Positions 34,956 through 45,430 of a stretch of 64,000 nucleotides of DNA are shown in pieces (position 1 is the stretch's first letter; each line of letters opens with the position of its first letter). The notes below the pieces were generated by a model. That model was not told where the DNA came from, searched no databases, and was given only the letters and a program-made list of their open reading frames with translations. Position numbers and translations under genes: made by a program. Location of the stretch: contig CM035152.1 in NCBI GenBank assembly GCA_020205615.1, positions 149,968,166 to 150,032,165 of the forward strand, in the 5' to 3' direction. This stretch comes from Panax quinquefolius. Taxonomy: Eukaryota > Streptophyta > Magnoliopsida > Apiales > Araliaceae.

Positions 34956-35950
34956 ATGGCAACTGAGAATGTTAACAGTGGAGTAAATGAGACCGTGGAG
35001 ACGCCTGTACTCACCAATGAGGAGAGAAGCGTCTGGCCGTGTCATCAATGTTCCTCCTGTAAATAATACCACGGAGTAGACGATGAACGATGAGATGTTT
35101 AGAATACAGGAAGAAACAATGGCAATGCACAGCTGGTCATAGCCAAGCAGTACAAAGAGTTGGGACCACCGAAATTCTGGGGAAAATCGGATCCGATTAA
35201 GGCAGAGACGTGGGTCAAGCAAATTAGCAAGATATTCGACGTCTTGGGATGCGTGGAGGAACAGAAGGTTCTATTCACCACTTTTATGTTCCGTAATGAG
35301 GCAGATTCTTCGGTGGGAGTCTGTGAAGCCTACCCATCCAGTACGCACTCAAAGCATGTCTTGGGAGACGTTTGAAACTATTCAATGACAAGTACTTTCA
35401 CAAAGTATTAAATCGTATGAAGGAAGTGGAGTTTATTAGACTAGAACAAAATAACATGGCGGTGTCCCGGTATGAGGAAAAGTTTGCGAGTTATCGGTTT
35501 GCACTTCATTTGGTGGAGAATGAGGAGCGTTATGGCGGGATGTTTCGAGAGGTTTGAAACCCGACATACGTCGATATCTCATTTCTCGTAAATTTTCTCT
35601 CTGATCGGATGTTGTCAACATGGCTCAATTGTTAGAGTGAGATAACGAGTACGTTCAACCGAGGGACCATAACGAGGATCATACCGAGATAGCGATCAAT
35701 GAATAACGATAACCAAATGGAGAAAAGAAAAAGACGGACAAAATGGTAACCACTCTGGTGGTAGTCATAGCCGTGAGAATAGAAGAAACGAGTCGAGGAG
35801 GAGATTTTAAAAGAGGAGATTCAATGATGACCATGTGAAGGCGTCGGCACCAAAGAAGAATCGGTTCTAAGGAGGAGAACGACCACCGGTCGTATCTATA
35901 AATCTTTGGAAAGAGGGACATATCGATCAAACCGCCCACACAGCAGTTCA
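34956..35950 (+). pseudogene. Gypsy gag of element I
   Basis: Starts MATENVN (ATG 34956) after a leader of about 190 bp. Capsid blocks are readable in shifting frames: PPKFWGKSDPIKAETWV (35161), a YFHKVLNRMKEVEFIRLEQNN-type stretch (35390-35460), then LVENEER. Several stops and shifts break it (for example TGA at 35373 and at 35557). It encodes the structural protein that forms the particle. The zinc knuckle follows at 35956. Confidence 0.8.
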
Positions 35951-36633
35951 AGGTATGTTATAATTGTGGAAAGGAAGGACATATCGCTCGAGATTATCTG
36001 ATGCGCGAAACCAAGTCCGGGGGGGGTGACTTAAAAGGCTATCCCAAAAATTCAAAGTCAACGGTTCCTGGAAGAGCGTTTGTTGTGACTGGTCAAAATG
36101 CGAGGAACACAAACGAGATGATCACGGGTAAGCTAATCATTAATTCTTGTGAAGTTTATACCTTACTTGATACCGGTGCTACCCATTCATTTATCTCTCC
36201 TACTTGTGCTCCACGTTTAAACTTAACTCCGAAGAAATTAGACTTTGATTTATCTGTGGAGACTCCATTAAGAGAAACTTTCATTACATCCACTGTTTAT
36301 AAATCTTGTTTGATCCAAGTTGGTACCATCACATTACCTGTTGACCTTATCTCTTTAAAGATACTTGCATTTGACATGATATTAGGGATTGATTGGTTAA
36401 CTATTCATCATGCCAAAATTGATTGTTTTCGTAAGGTTGTTAGTTTTTATATTCCTAAACAACCTGTTGTTCAAATTCAAGCAACTAAGCCATTAAAATC
36501 AATCACTGTTATATCAAGCCATAAAGCCATTCATTTATTAAAAAACGGATGTCAAGCTTTCTTAGCCCATGTTATGGATTTAAATAAAGACACGTCAGAT
36601 TTAAATAATATTCTGTTGTTATTGACTTTCTGA
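35951..36633 (+). pseudogene. Gypsy nucleocapsid knuckle and aspartic protease of element I
   Basis: The knuckle CYNCGKEGHIARDY (35956-35997) has its last Cys replaced by Tyr. A 210-codon open frame (36001-36633) follows with the retropepsin motif LLDTGATHSF (36163-36192) and the flap/C-terminal block DMILGIDWL (about 36378-36404). The protease cuts the polyprotein. The frame stays open across the whole domain but stops at TGA before the reverse transcriptase. Confidence 0.85.
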
Positions 36634-37633
36634 CGTATTTCACGAAGAACTTCCGGTCTACCCCAGAACGTGAAGTTGAATTCTTTATTAATCTTGAACA
36701 CAGTACAAAGCCCATTTCTAAAACCCCATATCGAATGGCTCTATTGAACTTCAGAGTTAAAGGTCCAACCACAGGAGTTGTTGGACATCGGTTTCATTCG
36801 TTTCTAGTACATCTCCCCAGGGTGCTCTGTTTTATTTGTAAAGAAGAAAGACGGGAGTATGCGACTTTGTATTGACTATCGGGAATTAAATCATGTCACT
36901 ATCAAGAATAGGTATCCATTACCTCGTATTGATGACTTTTTTTGACCCGATTCTGCAAGGAGCACAATTCTTTTCAAAATCAATCTTAGCTTACGGATAT
37001 CATCATTTGAAGATTAGAACTTAGGATATTCAAAAGACGCCTTCGAACTTCGGTATGGGCATTATGAATTCTTAGTCATGTCTTTCGATTGACTAATGCT
37101 CATGCGGCTTTCATGGATATGATGAACCGAGTATTCAAGGATTATTTGGATCAGTTCGTTGTTGTCTTATTGATGACATTCTCATATATTCCAAAAGCCG
37201 TGAAGATCACAAGCACCATTTGAAGTTGTTACTCCAAAGGCTTCGTGAAAACAATCTATACGCTAAGTTGAAGAAATACGAGTTCTGGCTTGAGGAAGTA
37301 GCATTCCTTGGGCACGTGGTGTCAAAATATGGAGTATCCGTTGACCCGACAAAGATTGAAGCAATACAAAGTTGGGAGCAACCGAAGACGGTGACTGAAG
37401 TACGTAGCTTTCTGGGTTTAGATGGTTATTATCAGAGATTTGTGGAAGGATTTTCTCGAATTGCTACTCCGTTAACTCAACTGACTCGGAAAGATACAAA
37501 ATTTATATGGAGCGAGGAATGCAAGAAGAGTTTCCAAGAGCTTAAGAGAAGACTTATTTCTACACTGCTACGACAATACCATCTGGTTCGGATGGATTTG
37601 TTATCTACAGTGATGCTTCAGGCAAAGGGTTAG
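36634..37633 (+). pseudogene. Gypsy reverse transcriptase of element I
   Basis: Pieces of the RT domain in three frames: EFFINLEHSTKPISKTPYRMA (36673), [14 protein letters not shown] (36895), [11 protein letters not shown] (37106), then a two-base deletion just before the active-site [10 protein letters not shown] (near 37170). From 37220 there is a 137-codon open stretch covering the RT thumb and the RNase H connection ([33 protein letters not shown]). RT copies RNA into DNA; this copy cannot be expressed whole. Confidence 0.85.
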
Positions 37634-38199
37634 GATGTGTTCTCATGTAACGTGGGAAAGTTATAGCCTATGCCTCACGACAACTTAAAGAATATGAGAG
37701 GAATTATCCCACTCATGATTTAGAGTTGGCAGCAGTCGTTTTCACGTTAAAGATCTGGAGGCACTATCTATATGGGGAGAAAGTGGAGATATATTCAAAC
37801 CATAAAAGCCTCAAATATTTCTTCACCCAAATAGAACTCAACATGCGGTAACGACGTTGGCTCGAGCTGTTGAAAGACTACGACCATGCCATTCAATACC
37901 ATCCTGGAAAAGCGAACGTGGTAGCCAAGCGCGTTGAGTAGAAGATCATATCATGGGAATGAGTGCGATGTTGTCAACACAAAGGCCCATTTTGTGTGAT
38001 TTACAAAAGATGAAGATAGAGTTCAAGAATCCAGGGACCCATGCAATGATGTCAAGTATACGTCTAGAACCAACTTTAATCGAAAAAGTTAAAGTTGCTC
38101 AAGCCACAGACCCGAAGCTGATGCGGATGAAGAAGAAAGTGCAAGAAGGTACTATTCCAGAAGCAAAAATTGATGAAGAAGGAATACTTCGAGTCCACT
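37634..38199 (+). pseudogene. Gypsy RNase H and start of integrase (element I)
   Basis: RNase H blocks [37 protein letters not shown] and HKSLKYFF are readable with two in-frame stops. KDYDHAIQYHPGKANVVA follows, and then an 86-codon integrase N-terminal stretch (37953-38213). It breaks off into LTR sequence at 38200-38211; the integrase core and chromodomain are missing. Confidence 0.8.
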
Positions 38200-39258
38200 C
38201 GTTGAAATACTAAGTTAAAACACGATGACACTGCGGTATTGCACCAATTATTGATTTTACGTGAAAGGTACTACTCGATAATTATTCACGATAATTCTTG
38301 TTAGGTATTTTATTTTATTGATTCGATAATTCTTTGCGTTGATATTTTATATTCTTTGTTGTTTGATAATTGTCACTTTACGATATTTTCCATTATCAGA
38401 TCAATAATTCATATTATTTGAAAAATATTATTACATAACAATATTGGCAATGTCTAGAAAGTTCTGTCTAAGGAGAGGTTAGATCATCTAATTGCACACC
38501 AGTAAGGAGAAATCCTTATTGGAAAGTCCCCTCTTTCCTGGGAACTGTCTGGTTGTCAATATTGTAATTCTGTAATATTATTTGTGAATAATTAATTATT
38601 AATTTATATGATGAGGAAAATATTAATTTTATGTGGATATAGATGGAGAAAATTTTTAATGTGACAATTGTTGAAAATTAATATTTTATCTTTTTCTGAT
38701 AAAATAATTCATTTAAATATATTATTATATTTTAATAATATAATAATGGTGATATTTTTACAATAAATGTGGGATATATGAGTATATGAGGAGGAAGAGT
38801 ATTTTTGTTGCAATAAATGTTAAAAACATGTTAAATATGTCGGTGGACCCCATTTCTTGACTGAAATTTGATTATAGCATGTAAAATCGCCCGTTTGTGA
38901 ATTTCTGTCAATTTTTGTTTGGAATTTGGAAAAACTTTCTTCTGTAAAGTTGTAGAGAATGGAATTTCCTATAGAAAGGACATGTGGTACGAATTTTTCT
39001 GATAAAAGGGCTATTTATTATGAATTATTGAAGTTCCGTAGTTCTGAAATAATTGATTTTTGGAAGTTTTAATTATTTTTAATATGAAAAACGTTTTTTG
39101 TCATTATTGTGGGCCTTGCATGTGATGTAAATGGCTGAATTCAGATCTAAGAAAGTGGGCGTAGGAAATTTGATTATATATATTAATATTTTATTAAATT
39201 TTCTGCTTTGGTATTCTAAGCATTTTCCTATAAATAGGGTGCTTAGGTTAGAATTGAA
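38200..39258 (+). mobile_element. Truncated LTR joined to pol of element I
   Basis: LTR sequence that begins internally. The pol words GTTGAAATAC run into the LTR words of the same sequence (compare 32485-32495), so about 320 bp of LTR start and the rest of pol are gone. It includes the core (38455-38550), the TATA motif and the GGTTAGAATTGAAA block, then stops abruptly at about 39258 against a reverse-strand LTR. Confidence 0.85.
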
Positions 39259-40700
39259 AGTATACTCAAAGTATACTCAAAATACTCACAAGGATACGCT
39301 CGATAATATAGAGAGAGAAAACTTAAGTTTCTGGTGTGATTTTCAATTCTAACCTAAGCACCTATTTATAGAAATTACTTAGAACACCAAAGCGAAAAAT
39401 TTAATAAATTAATAATATAATTATATAAATTTCCTACGCATACCTAGAATCTAATTTCAGCCATCAAACACATGCCACATTCTAGAAAAGTAAGAAAAAC
39501 GTTTTTCTAATTTTAAATATTTTAAAGTTCCAAAATCAATTATTTGAACTTGAACTTCAATAATTCATAATAAATAGCCTTTCATCAGAAAATTTGAATC
39601 TCATGAGTTTTATAGGAAATTCAATTCTCTACAACTTTACAGAAGAAAGTTTTACCAAATTCCAAATAGAAATTGACCGAAATCCACAAGCGAGGCGATT
39701 TTACAGTTTATAATCAAATTTCATCGATAAATGGGGTCCAAACATGTTTAACATGTTTTAAACATTTATTGCAACAAAAATACTCTTCCTCTCGTATACT
39801 CATATATCCCACATTCGTTGTAAAAATATCACCATTATTATATTATTAAAATATAATAATATATTTAAATGAATTATTTTATCGAGAAAAGATAAAATTT
39901 CAATTTTCAACAATTGTCACATTAAAAAATTTCTCCATCTATATCCATAAAAATCAATATTTTCCTCATCATATGAATCAATAATTAATTATTCATAAAT
40001 AATATTACTGAAATCACAATATTGTGACCAGGCGGGTTCAGGGAAAGAGGGGCTTTCAATAAGAATTTCTCCTTCTTGGCGCGCGATTAGGTGACCAAAC
40101 CTCTCCTTGATGTAACTTTCTAGACATTGCCAATAATATTATCTAATAATATTATTCGGATAATATGAATTATTGCTTCGATAATGAAAAATACGTGTAA
40201 AATGATGATTATTGAAACAACAACAATATAAAATATCAACGCAAAGAATTATTAAATCAATAAAATATCTTGAGCGATTAATTCACGTAACCATTATTGA
40301 GTAGTGCCTTCTTACGTAAGAATCAATAATTGGTGCAATACTGGTGTCTTCTTGTGTTTTAACCAAGGTATTTTAACAATGATAATTGATAAATAACTAC
40401 TTCTTTTTTATTTTTAAACAACTTATATTTGTCGTTTTCTTCATCCAATCGCTTTTCTAGTTATAGGGCCCACACATGGTCATTGCTTGGCAAATGCATT
40501 ACGAATATTCCCAAACGATCTGAATATTCCACGACCAAACGATTATTCCCCAACAACAATGAATATTTTATAACCACTTGCTTATTTTGAAGTATTTGCG
40601 TATTTTACCCTAGCTATCCACATTAATCAAATCAACCCTTACTATTTCAAAATAATAAATAGAAAATTAAATTTCATTAATAATAAGTTGGGGTCTTACA
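39259..40700 (-). mobile_element. Truncated 3' LTR of element J
   Basis: Reverse-strand LTR, 5' portion only, ending GGGGTCTTACA at 40700 next to the polypurine tract. It starts near AGTATACTCAAAGTATACTC, a point that in the intact J LTR lies at about 46728. The R-U5 half is missing. Core at about 40025-40120. Confidence 0.85.
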
Positions 40701-40719
40701 ACCTCCCTCCTTATGAAAT
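40701..40719 (-). promoter_or_regulatory. Polypurine tract of element J
   Basis: On the minus strand AAGGAGGGAGGT lies immediately before the LTR start TGTAAGACCCC, as expected of the plus-strand primer site of an LTR retrotransposon. Confidence 0.75.
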
Positions 40720-42240
40720 TTAAGTCCTCGAAATTGGCGTACGTACACAGTGTTTGAAAAGGTGAGGATACCTCGCTTTCATTTCCGTTTCCAATTCCCG
40801 GTCATTTCCTCATAGCATGATTCCTCCACAAAACTTTAACTTGTGGTATGACCTTTCTTGCGTGGGACATGCTCCTTCCTATCTAAAATCTTGGCGGTAC
40901 CTCCTCATACGTTAAGTCTTGGTATCTCGTCCTGTTCTAACTTCAATAACGTGGTTTGGGTCTTTCACATATTCTGAAATGCGGATATGTGAAACACATT
41001 ATGAACACGAGACATACTCGGAGGTAACGCGAGTCTATAGGCTACATTTCCTACTTTCGGTCAAAAATTTGAAATGGACGATAAATGGTGGATTGAGCTT
41101 TCCTCTCTTCCCCAATCTTGTAACTCCCTTCCATGGAAGCAACTTCATGACAATAATACGATCCCTACACTAAATTCCACGTCCTTTCGATGAAGATCCG
41201 CATAACTCTTTTGTCGATCTTGTCTTGGTTTTATCGTTATCGAATCATTTGGATCTTTTAAAAGTGATCATACGTCTTAACTTTCGGGTCCTAACAATGT
41301 TGCTTCACCCACCTCGTCCCAACATCTTTGAGAGCGACACTTTACGTCCATATAATGCTTCAAATGGAGCCACACTATTCTTGCACGATAAGCTGTTGTT
41401 GTAGGAGAATTCTACCAATGGTAAATACTTATCCCAATTACCCTTGAAGTCTAGGACCACGAGTCTTAATAAATCTTCAAGAGTTTGAATAGTCCTTTCG
41501 AATTGTCCAAAATCCGTTTGAGGATGGTATGTCGAAGCCAATCGTAAATCCGTGCCCATAGCTTTTTGCAAGCTAACCCAAAATCTTGAAGTGAATCTTG
41601 GGTCACGATCCAAAACTATGGATACGGGCATGCCATGCAACCTCACAATCTCATTCACATACATACTAGTAAGGCGTTCAGTGAATAAGTCTCCGTGTCG
41701 GCGAAATGAAGCGACTTGGTTAATCTATCAACAATAACCCAAATAGCATTGATGCCTGAAAGCCGTAGGAAGACCCGTAACGAAATCCATGGTAATGTGT
41801 TCCCACTTCCATTTCGGAATCTCAAGTGGTTCAGCGGACCCTCGGTACTAGATGCTCACTTTTACCGTTGACAAGTTAAACACATTGAGATAAACTTTGC
41901 AATATCTCTCTTCATATTGTTCCACCAAAATGTATGTAGAAGATCACGATACATTTTAGTACTTCGAGGATGGATTGCAAATGGTGTATTGTGTGCCTCC
42001 ATCATAATCTTGTACTTCAAATCAGTCGTTAGGAACCTGAAAGTCTAGAGTGGACTCAAGTATTCCTTCTTCATCAATTCTAAACTTAGGAATAGCTCCT
42101 TCTTGTACTTTCTTCTTCCATACGCATCGACTCAAGATTGGTGGCTTGAAAGCGACCTTAACTTTTTCTATTAAAGTTGGCTCTGTCGTATACTTGACAT
42201 CATCGCTTTTCGTTCCTGCATATGATCTTCTACTCGTCGT
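40720..42240 (-). pseudogene. Gypsy integrase with chromodomain (element J)
   Basis: Order on the minus strand: an HHCC-like zinc region (STKMYRDL, WWNNMKRDIAKF, CLTCQR; about 41870-41980); the first catalytic Asp in MDFVTGLPTAF (about 41790); a 119-codon open frame (41664-41305) with VLDRDPRFTSRFW, HPQTD and ERTIQTLEDLLR; then the C-terminal blocks MSRVHNVFH, ILDRKE (about 40885), VKVLWRNH (about 40820) and RYPHLF (about 40765). The last three are the chromodomain-type tail of chromoviruses, thought to steer integration to heterochromatin. Multiple shifts and stops make it non-functional. Confidence 0.85.
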
Positions 42241-43500
42241 CATTTACCGTTCGCTTTCGGGATGGTATTGAATAGTGTGGTCTTAGTCTTTCAATAGCTC
42301 GAGCCAGCGTCATTTGCCGCGTGTTGAGTTCTTTTGAATGAAGAAATATTTAAGGCTTTTATGGTGCGAATATATCTCCACTTTCTCCCCATATAGATAG
42401 TGCCTCCATATCTTTAAGTAAGAAAGCTTTGCACGCCAACTCTAGATCATGAGTAGGATAATTCCTCTCATACTCTTTAAGTTGTCGCGAGGCATAGGCT
42501 ATGACTTTCCCGTTGCATGAGAACACATCCTAACCCTTTGCACGAAGCATCGGCGTAGATAACAAATCCATCAAGAACCGGATGGTATTGTTAGAAACAG
42601 TCTTAGAAATAAGTCTCCTCTTAAGCTCTTGGAAACTTTTCTCGCGTTCTTGGCTCCAAGCAATTTTGTATCCTTAGAGTTAAATTTGAGTTAATGGAGT
42701 AGCGATTAGAAAAACCCTTCCACGAATCTCCGATAATAACCGGTAAGCCCAAAAAGCTCGTGCTTGATCATCGACTTGGTTGCTCCCAACTTTGTATTGC
42801 TTGATCTTGGCGGATCAGCGGATACTCCATGTTTTGACACCACGTGCCCAAGGAATGCTACTTCCTCGAGCGAAACTCGCATTTCTTTAATTTGGCATAT
42901 ATTTTGTTTTCACGAAGCCTTTGGAGTACCGACTTCAAATGGTGCTCATGATCTTCACGACTTTTGGAATATATAAGGATGTCATCAATAAAAAACAACA
43001 ACAAAGCGATCCAAATATTCCTTGAATACTCGGTTCATCATATCCATGAAAGCCGCGAGGAGCATTAGTCGATCAAAAAAGATATGACTAAGAATTCATA
43101 ATGCCCGTCTGGGGTTCTAAAAAGCGGTCTTTGGAATATCCTTAGTTCTAATCTTGGTGATGATATCGAGCGAAGATCGATTTTTGAAAAGAATTGTGCC
43201 CTTGCAAGTATTTGGTCGAACAAGTCATCAATCTGAGGTAGAGGATACCTATTCTTGATGGTGACATGGTTCATTCCGATAGTCGTCTGAAAGTCGCATA
43301 CTCCGTCTTTCTTCTTCTGAATAAATAAAGCAGGAGCACCCCGAGGAGATGTCTTAGGGCCAGATGAAACAGATGTCCAACAATTCACGTAGTTGGACCT
43401 TTAACTCTGAAGTTCAATAGGAGCCATTCGATATGGGGTTTTAGAAATGGGCTTTGTGCGGGTTGAAGATCAATAAAGAATTGAACTTCACGTTAGGGGG
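42241..43500 (-). pseudogene. Gypsy reverse transcriptase and RNase H (element J)
   Basis: RT blocks: [14 protein letters not shown] (about 43340), [21 protein letters not shown] (43260-43200), GHYEFLV (about 43100), [21 protein letters not shown] then [10 protein letters not shown] (about 43060-42955), with one extra T shifting the frame at the active site. RNase H blocks ([25 protein letters not shown]) are at about 42440-42510. The order matches element I. Confidence 0.85.
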
Positions 43501-44040
43501 TAGGCCAGGGAAGTTCTTGAAATCGTCGGGAAAATCGATAACAACGAGAATATTATTCAAATTTGGCGTGTCTTTATTCAAATCCATAACATGGGCTAAA
43601 AAGCTTGACATCCGTTTTTGATAAAAGAATAGCTTTATGATTAGATATGGCGGTGATTTATTTTAATGGTTTAGTTGCTTGAATTAAATACAACGGGTTG
43701 GTTAGGAATATGAAAACTAACACCTTACGAAAACAATCAATTTTGGCATGATGAGTAGTTAACGATCAATCCTAAAATCACATCAAAAGCAAGTATCTTT
43801 AAAGAGATAAGGTCACGGTAAGGTGATGGTGCCAACTTGAATCAAACAAGATTTATAAGCAATGGATGTGATGAAAGTTTCTCTAGCGGAGTTTCCACGA
43901 GATAGGTCAAAGTCTAATTTCTCCGAGTCGAGTTTAAGCGTTGAGCACATGCGGGAGAGATAAATGAATGGGTATGCCGGTGTCAGTAAAAGGTATAAAC
44001 TTAGCAAGAATTTATAAATAAACTTACAAGTGATCACCTC
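43501..44040 (-). pseudogene. Gypsy aspartic protease (element J)
   Basis: DTG at about 43976-43984 is followed by a frame shift; then SEKLDFDLS, RETFITSIAYKSCLIQVGTITLP (about 43930-43810) and later FDVILGLIVNY-like sequence. It is homologous to the open protease frame of element I. Confidence 0.75.
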
Positions 44041-45243
44041 GTTTGGGTTCTCGCATTATGACCGATCACAACAAACGCTCTTCCGGAATCGTTGACTTTG
44101 ACTTTTACGGGACGATCTTTTGAGTCACCGTCCCCCATGAACTAGGTTTTCTTTCTTGTCTGATCTCGGCGATATGTCCTTCCTTTCCACAATTATAGCA
44201 TACCTTGAAGCTGTGTTGTGGGCGGTTTGGTGATATGTCCCTTTTTCGCATTTGTAGCATATGGCCGGTGGTGGTTCTCCTCCCTTAGAACCGATTCTTT
44301 GCTTGAACCTTTATCGTCTTCACATAGTCGTTGTTAAATCTCCTCTTTTAAAATCTCCTCGACTCGCTTCTTATTTTTTATGGCCATGATTACCACCGAG
44401 TGGTTACCATTTTGTCCGTCTGTTTCTTTCTCATTTGGTTATCATTATTACATTGAATGCTATCTTTGATGCGATCCACGGTTATGGTCCTCGGTTGGTA
44501 GTACTCGTTATCTCACTCTAATAATTGAGCCACATTTTGACAACATCCCGAATAGAGAAAATTTATGAAAAATGAGATATTGTCGTATCTTAGGGTTTCA
44601 AACCTCTCAAAACATCCAAGCATCATCGTTCTCATTCTCCACCAAATGAGGTCTGAGCACGGATAACTCTGCAAACTTTGCCTCGTCTTTGAGACAAATC
44701 GTGTTGTTTTGTTCTAATATGATGAACTCCACTTCCTTCATATAGTGAACACTTTCGGAAAAGTATTTGTCATTAAATAATTTACGAAATGTCTCCCCGA
44801 AGACATCTTTGAGTCTGCGGTAGGATGGAGTGCAACTTCACAGACTCCCACCGATGATGCGCCTTTCGCCCGGAACATAAAGGTGGCGAATGGAACCTAC
44901 ATTCCTCGTGCATCCCAGACATCGAATATCTTGGTAATTTGCTTGACCCATGTTTTTAATGCCCGTGATCGGATCGCTTTCCTTAAATTCGGTGGTCCCA
45001 CTCTTTGAAGCTGCTTGCATTTGTGACAACCCGTGAATTATATCATTTCCTCTGTATTTTGAACACGAGTCTCCTAAATGCGATTTTGCATGAGCTGGCT
45101 TAAAACATCCCTCGTTCATCATCTGCTTTCGGTGGTGTTGTTCGCGGGAGGAACATTGCCCGACTGTTGCCGCGTTCTCCTCGTTGGTGAGTCTGAGCGT
45201 CTCCATGGTCTCATTTCCATTGTTAATATTCTCGATTCGACAT
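44041..45243 (-). pseudogene. Gypsy gag (element J)
   Basis: The likely start ATG is at 45243 (MSNRE, homologous to MATENVN of element I). Capsid blocks MKEVEFI and LVENE are recognisable at about 44590-44760, and the zinc knuckle CYNCGKEGHIA at about 44168-44200 lacks its last Cys. An 'open' stretch at 45206-44838 is in a mixed frame and is not the real product. Confidence 0.75.
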
Positions 45244-45412
45244 TCTCAAATCTTTGTCGTAAAACAAGGGTTAATTAAGGAAATCAATATATCACATAAT
45301 ATCCTTATATCTTGACCCACTAAAAAAATAAGCTTAGGTAGGACACCTTTAGCGAAGGATTTACTCATCTCTCCCTCTGGTTCTATTCCCAGATCTCACT
45401 TGGAGATCATAT

Positions 45413-45428
45413 CCTAAGCTCGATACCA
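45413..45428 (-). promoter_or_regulatory. Primer-binding site of element J
   Basis: TGGTATCGAGCTTAGG on the minus strand, two bases inside the 5' LTR, resembling the tRNA-iMet PBS TGGTATCAGAGC. Confidence 0.7.
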
Positions 45429-45430
45429 AG

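Noticed and set aside
44838..45206. 122-codon minus-strand frame as a novel protein
   Set aside because: It lies across gag of element J in an off frame; neighbouring frames show the gag homology.
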